Assembly: GCA_036320915.1 (NCBI GenBank)
Contig: JAXBDG010000015.1
Coordinates: 124,001-188,000, forward strand
Reading direction: 5' to 3'
DNA from: Linnemannia elongata
Lineage: Eukaryota > Mortierellomycota > Mortierellomycetes > Mortierellales > Mortierellaceae
Length of the DNA stretch: 64,000 bases
Each line of letters opens with the position of its first letter. Positions within the stretch are counted from its first letter, which is position 1. Positions 35,780-45,524 of this stretch are shown here, piece after piece. The translations under genes were made by a program, and so were the position numbers. A model generated the notes under the pieces. The model had not been told where the DNA came from. It searched no databases and was given only the letters and a program-made list of their open reading frames with translations.

Positions 35780-37642
35780 GGAGGCAATACTGTCGTTATT
35801 CTGTCAGACTGAAGGTGAAGAAGGGGAAGGGAAGAAACAAGAATTGGAGAAGGGGATGATGATATTAAAAAAAGGGTCTAGACAGTGGGTGAGCCGAGGA
35901 GGTGGGAATTATAGCAAGAAGGGCGTTGGATGGTTGGTGTATGTAGAGGAGACGACTAGGAGTGCTTTGAGTGTATAAGCAGGGAAGGATAGAGGGAAGG
36001 AGTGGGTGGGGGTCCAGAGGAGTAGTGGTCCAAGAAGACAACGAAAGAGAAAGAGAGGGGAAGAGAGGAGAAGAAGAATGAAAAGAGAGAGAAAGAGAGG
36101 GGAACAAGGTCGGGCACAGAGGAGGGCGAGAAAGAACAAAGAGAGCAGGGAAATGGTAGAAGGGAGAAAGGGAGAGGGGAAGGGGAAAGGGGGCCGATGC
36201 GATGTGAATGCGATCGCCACTCGTCGGGGTCACATTCTGTAAGTTCAGAACAGAGAGACAATGAGTGAGTGTCAGCTCCAGCGCACACATACACACACGG
36301 GATCACGTCTTCCTGTTGATTATATTGCTTATGTTGTTGTTGGTCAACTGCTTCTTGTCATTACACACGTACCCTTGGATGTAAACAATCTGTGACAGAG
36401 AGAGAGAGCATAAACCGAGGAGGAGGAAGTTGTTGCTGATAATAACCCTCTCGTCCCTTTTGCCAAACATATCACCTCCTCTCCTTTCCCTTTTTTTTTC
36501 TTCTTTCATTCCACCACCCAACCTCCCAGGGGTAACTTGAGTGCATCTTACTGGAGCTGACAAAATGAGCAATTACTTCGCCTCTCCAGGAACCAATTGG
36601 CCCATGAGTTTATAGAAACAAGGCCTGGAGACTAACGGAAGAATGAGCAAGGATAACAACAACAACAACAATGTGTGATAAAAAGAACACCCATCCTTTT
36701 TTTTTTTACCTCTCTCGGTAACTCGCACCTGTGGTTTTTTTTCTTTCTTGTTGTGGATATGCGCCATTTATCAACGACAAGGGAGAGAAAAAAAAATGGA
36801 TGCTGTTCATCCTGTTCTCCACACTGGCATCGTCTCAATTGATTGGGTACAAACAGGAATATCAACAATACAGACATAGGACAAAAGAAGAAAGAAGGTC
36901 TGCAACATGCGAGACAAAGTGCCCAAAAAAAACGCGACAGAAGACGTGGGGGGAAAAAGAAGCGTGGAAGGGAGCGTGTCTGAGTTCGGGCGGCTCTGGC
37001 ATGGGTGAGAAACATAAACAAAGAGTGGCAATGGCGCATGGGTCCTTTGTTGACAGCCTTCGTCTCTACGTTGAATGTTTGCCTTGTGTGCTAACCCAAT
37101 TGTGTTGTGTTTACCCCAGACGGAGGAACAGCCGAAAGCGGATGTGGTCCTTTACCCCACACTAAAGTCTTGTTTTGTGTTTGTGCTTTGTGCGCTTTGA
37201 GTTCTGTTGTCTGTTTTGCAAGGAAGGTCAGTTGGGAGCACAAAAATGTCCGTTTTTGCATTAGGGGGACTAGTATGGGTGGGTGGATAAGGGGGCAAAC
37301 AAACAACAGGCACAAAGCGAGATAAAAAAATGAGGGGTGAGGTGGGCTCCAAGTTTACACATGCGCATGACAGGGGTAGCCGAGGGGATGGAGGGGAGGG
37401 GAAGGGGTCAATGATGGGACTAGCGATTGGGGACCATGCGTTTCTTTGGTCTATAGTTGACTCTAGGTTATTTTGCGCACAAAGGTACAGCCGAGAGTAT
37501 CTTGTCGAAGACTCTTAATACACAATCACTCTGAGGGAATTGAAGTCGGTAAAGCAAAACGCGTAATTGACATACTATTTTACACAGGTTTTTATGTGGA
37601 TGTGTCTATGTTTGTTGAAAAGTGGTGATGAACCAATCCAGT
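35780..37642. other. Long intergenic region, CT-rich on the minus strand
   Basis: The first 450 bp are purine-rich on the plus strand, as expected for the promoter/5' UTR or a long polypyrimidine intron of the two-TM gene. Minus-strand fragments near 36380-36400 and 36190-36227 carry splice-like borders and could be upstream exons, but no donor connects them convincingly. The rest (36550-37640) shows no gene. Confidence 0.45.
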
Positions 37643-38924
37643 TTAGACGAAGGACTGTACAAAAGACTTGTAGACTTGTCGACTGGCAGCGTTCGAGGGC
37701 AGATAATGCCCGCCATCATGGTATAACGTCTGAGGAGCCGTGTACTGGTAGTGCTTCAACAAACCCTCCGACCTCTCTATTGTATTTGATGGTAGGTAAG
37801 AGCCATTAGCAAGTGTTCAGAGAGACAATAACGTGACAGGGGAAATGGAAATGAAACAAGGAGGGTACCTGGCTCGATGATGACATCGTTTCGACCAATG
37901 ACATGCAGACTGGCACCCTGGACACCAAAGAGAGTCTTGGTCTCCTGGTTCTCCTGGTTCTCCTTGTTCTCATCATCACCATCCTTTTGCTGGAGGACAT
38001 CGTACTTGTTGGTGTACCATGCCATCTTTTCGGCGTCGCGGGGTTCGAAGCCAGAGACAATGATGGCAAATTTGAAGGGGTTGTGTTTCAATCCAGCCAT
38101 AACGGGCGAAAGGTGGGGTCTCTCTAACAGCAGCTGGAGTAGACTGGCCATGGAGGCACCCTGTGAGAATCCCATCACTCCGTCGAATGGTCCCTTTGTA
38201 CAATTTTTAGTGTAATAAAGGAGTAAGAAAAGAGGAGTGAGTATCTTTCCTCTCTTTGACTGCTGTACTCATATCCTGCCAATACATACTGAAATCATAA
38301 AGCGGCGCATACCTGCTTCTCAAGGACCTCGCGGAGTCCTATCAGACTCTCATCGAATCCCTTGTAGTGGGGCTTTTCAGGCGACGAAGTCCACCATCCA
38401 TATGGTACCGCCTCTACTCATGACAGGAGTGAAAAGGTTAACTGTATAAGCATTTTGCTATTGACTTTGTATTTCCCCATCAACATGGTAACAAGAGTAA
38501 GGAAGTCAAGACATACCAGGCTCCAATTTCTCCAAGTCCAGTGCATCGTCCTCGCGTTCCTCCGGTGTGCTCAAGGTAGGGATTGGCACAATGTGAGGAG
38601 CCGTTACATAGACTATTTAAAAAGATAGGCAGACAAAGGGTAATTAATTTCAATTGAGCAAGGAATGTTGATTATCCAATTGCTAGCAGGTGAGCAAAAG
38701 TAAGCTGAGAGTTACCAAGGTCGGCAATATCCTTGAGGCATTTGCGAAAGACAACGGTCTTCTTGGTGAATGACAAGGCGTTCTATTGTTACGGGGGAAA
38801 GATATGGTTGGGTGAGTTGGGGTGCTCTGCTCCTATCAATTGGTTCTTTCGACAGAGTTGTTTTGATAGCAAATTGTATTACTTGAGTGTAGCCGTGAAG
38901 ACAGAGGATGCGAAGAGGTGGCAT
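37643..38924 (-). CDS. FSH1: FSH-family serine hydrolase (Fsh1-like)
   Basis: Six exons (38924-38883, 38782-38716, 38612-38517, 38413-38313, 38193-37869, 37776-37643) join in frame to 254 aa, the normal Fsh1 length. The protein opens with PPLRILCLHGYTQ (oxyanion-hole HG). The nucleophile elbow is GFSQGAS (Ser in FSQGA), the acid is probably the Asp in HVIGRNDVIIEP, and the His lies in YHDGGHYLPS. These are the three catalytic positions of the alpha/beta-hydrolase FSH family related to human OVCA2. A short insertion of repeated NQE units (about residues 180-195) precedes the acid strand. The physiological substrate of fungal Fsh1 is not established. It is divergently arranged with the SSE chaperone gene. 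Confidence 0.9.
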
Positions 38925-39465
38925 TGTATGAGTCTGATGTGTGATGAAGAGGGTGTGGAGTGAAGGAATGGGTAGAGATGATGCAAAGAGGGAGCTCTAC
39001 ACTCCAGCCTTTCACTCCGCAAGTAGGCATGCCGCTTGCTTTGTAAGAACAAAAAAAAAGTCACGGATCGGCGCCACTAAATCGTCATCGATCGCTTTGG
39101 TAGGTTTGCAACAGCTAGCTATCGGTTAGGCAGCTACTTTGGTATGTGGTAGATGGTGCCTGCTCGTATGCTCTAGCTCTCTCGTCCTCCATCCTATTTC
39201 ATGTTACAAAAAGAAACCATAATGCCCTATGCTCCCTTCAATATCAGTTTTCGAACATCATGTTCTTCTACCCTTCCTTCCCTCCTCGACTCTAGACGTC
39301 CTTCCTCGTCGTTCTTCTTTCCAAGCGCCTTTAATTCCACTCGATTGTTTACATTATTAATAAGCAGTCACTAGAGTGCTTTTTTCAAGGTTGAACAGTT
39401 AAAAGGCAACGATGACTCGATCACTGTTTCTCTCCACATCCCTCCCCCCTTTTTTATTATTCATC
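38925..39465. promoter_or_regulatory. Divergent promoter between FSH1 (-) and the SSE chaperone (+)
   Basis: A 541-bp spacer. The right half (39240-39440) is pyrimidine-rich and leads into the chaperone start. No perfect heat-shock element (three alternating NGAAN units) was seen. Confidence 0.5.
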
Positions 39466-42357
39466 ATGTCTGTCGTTGGTATGTCAACACTTCCAGGGCA
39501 ACAACAGGAGCACACATCCACACAAGGAATCATTGCAACAACCTACACTCCATTATCCCAGGAACAACAAACAACCTCAGGAAACGGGGAGCAATGCAGC
39601 CCTACAACTTTGTCCTAAGCAGTTCATCATCTGTGCGCAACCTAGTAACTGCGTACCTATTATCCAACACACACACAGCGAACCCCTGCTTCGAGAAGTG
39701 CGCTTGGGCCTGGACAAACAAACAGTTTTCCAAGCACTATGCTGATCCACGATGCATCCCCTCAACATACTACAACAAGCAGGAAAATAAGAAACAACAA
39801 GACCTGAAATCAAGGGGAGAGCAAGCAAAAAAGCTTACCCTTGCTTCAGGAGAGAGAGAGAGAGAGAAAGAGAGAGAACGATAACGTTGGCAGTCTGCTA
39901 ACCAGCAGCAAACGATCATCATTGAACAATAGGTATTGATTTCGGAAACTTGCAGTCGGTTATCGCCGTTGCCAGAAACCGCGGTATCGATGTTATCTGC
40001 AACGAAGTCTCCAACCGCTTCACTCCCGTACGTATTATATACTCTGCTGTCGTGTGTACAAGGAACACCCTCATGAATGTCATACTACATACTCACACTC
40101 GATAGTCTTATTCATTACGTGAATTTAGTCGTTGGTTTCGTTCGGCCCCAAGCAGCGTTACCTCGGAGAGACCGCCAAGACTCAGGAGATCTCCAACTTC
40201 AAGAACACCATCTCGTCCTTGAAGCGCATTGTCGGACGCACTTTCGCCGACAAGGAGGTTCAGGAGATCGAGAAGCAGTACTTGACCGTCCCCCTCGTCG
40301 ATGTCAACGGCCAGCTCTCCGTCAAGGTCAACTACAAGGGCGAGGAGTCGACCTTCACCACCACCCAGATCTTTGCCATGTATCTCACCAAGATGAGGGA
40401 GATTGCTGCCAGCGAGACCAAGATGCCCGTCTCGGACTGCGTCATTGCCATCCCCGCCTGGTTCACCGATGTCCAGCGCCGCGCTGTTCTCGATGCCTCC
40501 GAGATCGCTGGCTTGAACGTCCTCCGCCTCATCAACGACTCGACCGCCGTCGCTCTCGGCTACGGTATCACCAAGACTGACTTGCCCGAGGACAAGCCCC
40601 GCAACATCTGCTTTGTCGATGTCGGTCACTCGACCTACACCGTCTCGGTCGTCTCCTTCATCAAGGGTCAGCTCACCGTCAAGTCCCGTGCCTTTGACAG
40701 ACACTTTGGTGGTCGTGACTTTGACCGCATGTTGGTTGACCACTTCGCTGCCGAGTTCAAGACCAAGTACGGTATTGATGTCAAGTCCAACGGCAAGGCT
40801 TTGATCCGTCTCATGGCCGGATGCGAGAAGCTCAAGAAGATTCTCTCTGCCAACGCCCAGGCTCCCCTTAACATCGAGTCGATCATGGAGGACCGCGATG
40901 TTGCTTCGATGATGAAGCGTGCCGAGTTCGAGGAGCTCGCTCAGGAGTTGATCTCCCGCGTCGAGGCTCCTCTCCAGAAGGCTTTGGAGGATGCCGGTTT
41001 GACCGTCGATGAGATTGATGCCGTCGAGATTGTCGGAGGCTCTACTCGTATCCCCGCCCTCAAGGAGCGCATTCAGGCCTTCTTCAAGAAGGATCTCTCT
41101 GCCACCTTGAACCAGGATGAGGCCATTGCCCGTGGTGCCGCCCTCCAGTGCGCCATCTTGTCGCCTGCCTTCAAGGTTCGTGACTTCTCTGTCCAGGATA
41201 TCACCAACTACCCCATCAAGATGACCTGGCAGCCTACCCCCGAGGAGGAGGAGACCGAGCTTGTTGTCTTCAACAAGAACAACGCCATCCCCTCGACCAA
41301 GATCTTGACCTTCTACCGCTCCGCCCCCTTCGATCTCGAGGCCCAGTACGCTGAGCCCGAGTCGATCCCCGCCGGTATCAACCCCTGGATCGCTCGCTTC
41401 TCCATCAAGGGTGTCGAGCCCGTCAACGGCGAGGCTGCCTGCGTCAAGGTCAAGGCCAGAGTCAACATCCACGGTGTCCTCACCGTCGAGTCTGCCTACG
41501 TTGTTGAGGAGGTCGTCAAGGAGGAGTTGGTCGAGGAGTCCAAGACCGAGGCCGCCCCCGCTGAGGGTAAGGAGGCCGCTGCTGAGGCTCCCTTGACCCG
41601 CAAGGTCAAGAAGCTGGTCAAGAAGGGTGACCTCTCTGTTGTCAGTGCCACCTCTTCCTTGGACCGTGCCCTCGTCAGCGAGTTGCGCGAGAAGGAGATG
41701 GAGATGATCGCCTCCGACAAGTTGGTCGTTGATACCGAGATGGCCAAGAACACTTTGGAGGAGTACATCTACGACACCCGCTCCAAGGTCGATGGTGCCT
41801 ACAAGGACTTCATCAACCCCGCTGACAAGGAGAAGTTCGTCGCTGATTTGAACGAGGCCGAGAACTGGTTGTACGAGGAGGGTGACGAGACCACCAAGTC
41901 TGTCTACGCCGCCAAGTTGGCCGAGCTCCACGTTGTTGGCAAGCCCGTCGTTGAGCGTTACCGCGAGGTCGAGGCCCGCTCCAACGCCGCCCGCGAGCTC
42001 CGCGAGTCGATCAACGCCTTGATGGCCCAGGCCACTAGCTCTGAGGAGAAGTACACTCACATCCCCGAGGAGGAGAAGAACTCGATCGTCGAGAAGTGCT
42101 CCAAGGCCCAGACCTGGATCGAGAACAAGATCGAGCGCCAGTCGATGATGAAGAAGTACGAGACCCCTGCCTTCACATCTGCCGAGGTTCGCAAGCAGCG
42201 CGATGATATCGTCTACTTTGCCACCCCCATCTTGAACAAGCCCAAGCCCAAGCCCGTTGTTGTCGAGACCCCCGTCGAGACCCCTGCTGCTGAGGAGAAG
42301 GCTGAGTCCAAGGAGGAGACCAAGCACGACGAGTCCAAGGATATGGATATCGATTAA
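39466..42357 (+). CDS. SSE1: Hsp110/SSE-type Hsp70-like chaperone
   Basis: Exons 39466-39478, 39933-40027 and 40129-42357 join in frame to 778 aa. The first coding exon is 13 nt (Met-Ser-Val-Val plus one base) and is followed by a 454-nt intron with a GA microsatellite. The N terminus [16 protein letters not shown] is the Hsp70-type nucleotide-binding start in its Hsp110 form. [17 protein letters not shown] and the nucleotide-binding domain end follow; then a beta domain, an acidic/Lys insertion near 460-500, and a helical C-terminal region ending KDMDID rather than EEVD. Sse proteins act in the cytosol as nucleotide-exchange factors for Hsp70 and as holdases. Codons are almost all C- or G-ending, which indicates strong expression and creates a meaningless 752-codon open frame on the opposite strand. 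Confidence 0.95.
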
Positions 42358-42443
42358 GTACCCCACCTTTCTGTTTTATCATTTTCTTGGAGGAGAGAGG
42401 AGTGAATGTACATGACTTTTTTGGCATTTTATAAAAACATCAA

Positions 42444-42449
42444 AATAAA
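42444..42449 (+). terminator. AATAAA polyadenylation signal for the SSE gene
   Basis: Canonical signal 87 nt after the stop codon, in the 183-bp convergent spacer shared with the F-box gene. Confidence 0.5.
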
Positions 42450-42540
42450 CGACGCAACATAGACATATTTTTAAACGTCAAACAAAACAAAGCATTCAAC
42501 TCTTGAGGGAAATAGGGAACAGAGCAACATTGTTCATTTT

Positions 42541-44622
42541 TTAATGGAAAGGAATCCAATAATCAACTATCAACTTGCGCCGCCCTTCGCTCTGCTTCGC
42601 AACCTCATCCTTCAACCACTGAAACTGCGTACCAATCCTTTCGTCCCTCGAATAGAATTGGGCTTCCGTCAACACAGGCCAATGCTGGGCCATCCATTCA
42701 GGTTCGTCCGTCGTCTTAACAGTGACTTCTGTCTCATAGGTCGTCATTGACACCGAACCTCCTAGTTTCCTGAGTTTGGTGAGGCCTCCTAGGTGGTGGA
42801 GGTACCCCGGCCGACCGGTGGTTTCGGACCTCAGATTTAAGAAGCCTGGGAAGGAGTTATAGCGGTAGTCTTTTGCTAGTAGGCGATGGCCTTGTGGGTC
42901 GTAGAAGATTGCGCGTAGAACTAGGGTGTGTAACTCTGTCAGCGTGCCGATCTGGCGGTAGAGCGCTTCGAGTAACTCAAACTGATGTGTCTCTGCCTCA
43001 GAGAGTGTTGCTGGAGATGCTCGGTTGTAGAAGGGTACAACGCCGTCAGGAGGGTAATGCAATGGCTGGTCCGGGTTGGTGACTGTCAATGTCAAATCCT
43101 TCAGTCCGGTACAAGCCCAAGGAACTTGAACAGCATCTTCCAGCTCAAGACAAAGATGCTGTCGGGTATCCTTCTTCATCGACCATTGAACTTCCAAACG
43201 TTCCACTGCGCCACAACCTATCAAGATCGTCTGAATCGCCTTGCTGTTAAAATTCAGGCATCCACCCAAGGCGATAGATCGCAAAGTCATCGAGTGTCTG
43301 CAGAACAACGATCCTGCATTTTGTGGGAAGCCGGGGACCACAAATAACTGATCGAATGTACCAATGAATCTCCAAAGCTGATTCTCGGGGAGCACCTCTA
43401 AGAGCCACAACATGGTCTCCCAGATATCCACGCCTTCAATCCTATACCTCTGCTCCACGCTTTTCAGTTTAGGACAGCACCGGACCATCTCTTGGGCGAG
43501 GCGTTTGGAATTCCTGATGGGTGCGACGGTAGGCATAGTAATGTACTCCAGATTAGGGCATTGCTCCAGAACTGACCGGAATTCTTCCTCCAGAACAATC
43601 TCCTCGCACAGATCGTAGAGCATCAGTGCCTTCAGATTTATGAGTGGTTCCTGGCGCATGGGTATGTTCATAGTCGTTGTTTCCAGCAGCCCACAGTCCT
43701 GATCACTCATCTGCCAAACCGGCACATTCTCCTCCTCCTCGCTCTGCAGTCGGTCAAACATAAACGGCCATGTCCAAAAATCACTCCCCTCAATCAACTC
43801 CAAAACAAACCGCTCAACACTCACCGGACAGCATCCAAACAAAACCGGCACCCACCGACACAAATTCACCGACTCGGGCCAATACACCAATTCCAAATCA
43901 ACTCTCTTCACCTTCTTCAATCCAAAGATCGACGTCGTCAGGAGCCGAATGTCCCTGTTGTCCTTGACAAGGATTTCCAGGGAGAGGTCCAGGAGGTGGG
44001 GGTTAGAGTTCATGATCCAGCAGATGTAGGTGAGTGTCGCTTTGGGGTCGCAGAACTTGGGGAGGAAGTAGGGGCAGTCCTTGTAGGGTACGTGGTATTG
44101 GGTACGGAAGTCTAGTTTTGTCAATTGGGTCATTGGGGGAATGGGATAGACGGCGCAGGTGTGTGGGTCGGGTGGCGCGAGCCATAGTGGTCGTTGTACC
44201 AGACTCCGACTGTTTGATGTCGTTATCGTTGTTGTGGCTGTTGTTCTGTTGGTTGAAGGTAGTATCGCCGTAGCCGGCAAGTCCCTCTCCTCCTCTCGCT
44301 GCTGTTGCTGTTGCTAGTAGGCAAAGACACAGTTGACATAATAAGTAGCCTCCAAAGGCTCCAAATCCAATTGTCGAACATGCCCAGCATTTCTCCCCAG
44401 TGCTCGCACAGCTTCTGCGGAAGTAAAGATATTCCGTCTCCATTTGACGGGGGTGGGTTCATAGACGGCCTTGACGTTATAGTAGAGTGCTGGTGCAGTG
44501 AGGTGATTCAGATGTCGGGAGGTCTGCATTAGACAAGAGATGGCCGGAGGGTCGAGGTAGGGAATGAGATGGATGACCAGTTCTGGCATCTCAAAGAAGC
44601 GAGTTGATGATGTCGGCGTCAT
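42541..44622 (-). pseudogene. F-box protein gene with a single in-frame amber stop
   Basis: The frame from the ATG at 44622 to the stop at 42541 is open for 693 residues except for one TAG at 44316-44314 (codon 103). Residues 8-48 are an F-box (RFFEMPELVIHLIPYL, then CLMQTSRHLNHL), the Skp1-binding module of SCF ubiquitin ligases. The rest has LRR-like Leu-rich character and aligns throughout with the intact neighbour at 45525-47501, including GHVRQLDLEPLEATYY and WLAPPDPH. The homologous copy has FLDQQQ where this one has Y-stop-QQQQ, so the TAG lies in aligned coding sequence. The 579 codons after the stop have no other lesion. It may be a young pseudogene, a readthrough gene (TAG followed by CAA), a sequencing error, or rescued by in-frame removal of a 96-nt GT-AG segment, 44409-44314. 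Confidence 0.75.
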
Positions 44623-45090
44623 CTGTATGCAGGGTATCGTCGGAGTGAAAGAGAGAGCTATCCTTATTGTTCGCGGCAGAGGGAGAAAAGGAGGGTTGGT
44701 CGTGCATTAAACCGAAGACGACGACAGAAAGACAAAAAGATGTCTTGCTTTTATGCCCTGATACTACTGCCTACGGGTCAAAATTTGAAAGAGCGCCAAC
44801 GCGTCACTTTGTTCTCTTAAGGCCACGCCGTAATGGCTTATTTTTTATGTTCGCTGCTTTTCTTTTTCGTTCGTTCTGAAATCAATGCGGAGGGACATCA
44901 TTCATTAAATTTACGTAGAAGGTCGCCCGTACACCAGATGGTCGAAATGCATTCATTTTTGGTCTTTCTCAAACATTTATGGCGTTCCAGTCGGACTGCG
45001 GACGTTTCATGGGCGAGTCGAGTCTTTTGACGACACCGTCGTACGCGGCTGCCAGTAAGGGCCGACCATAAAATAATGAAATGTTGGACC
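44623..45090. other. Upstream region of the first F-box gene
   Basis: No gene recognised. It probably holds the promoter of the F-box gene on the minus strand. Confidence 0.5.
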
Positions 45091-45248
45091 CTAAAGATAT
45101 TGGTGAAGATTCTCGAGCAGATTGATGGTGGAGGGAGAATGCCCGTCTTTGTATGGTTCCTGAGTAGATACGCCTTGGAGATTCAGAATCCTGTTAAAGT
45201 AGTCAGGGCGGATGCCTCGCATGGTGTTGGCTAAGCTCCGTTGCGCCT
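45091..45248 (-). pseudogene. Orphan terminal exon of an unrecognised gene
   Basis: The minus strand has a splice acceptor (CCCATTAG) and then an open frame of about 52 codons to TAG at 45093-45091. It includes AQRSLANTMRGIRPDYFNRI and GVSTQEPYKDGHSPSTINLL, with protein-like composition. No matching upstream exon or start is visible before the neighbouring F-box gene. I do not recognise the family. The simplest reading is the 3' remnant of a gene lost by rearrangement. Confidence 0.45.
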
Positions 45249-45524
45249 CTAATGGGAGAAAAAACCGTATCCCTAGATAAGATTACAAGGAATGATGACA
45301 AGAGTTAAATATATAGGCTATACATCCAAAGGAGTTGTGTGGAAAGAATATATGGCATGGACCTGATAACAAATTTTTTCAAACTGATATGAACATTTAA
45401 TATTTTCGTGTCAAAGAAAACAAACGCGTCCTTTAATCATCAAACATCACATTCAAAGAAGAAAAACTATTTCGGCTGCGGACAAGTAAAAAAGAACAAA
45501 AATAACAATCTCTTATATAATTAT

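Noticed and set aside
35865..36306. Overlapping Pro/Ser/Leu-rich minus-strand frames
   Set aside because: They are a polypyrimidine tract read in three frames. Part may be an intron or leader of the two-TM gene, but there is no coding signature.
36565..36615. Short plus-strand peptide frame starting MSNYFASPG
   Set aside because: Sixteen codons with no supporting signal; this length is expected by chance.
39240..39440. Heat-shock element upstream of SSE1
   Set aside because: Only imperfect TTC/GAA words occur; none has the required 5-bp alternating NGAAN spacing.
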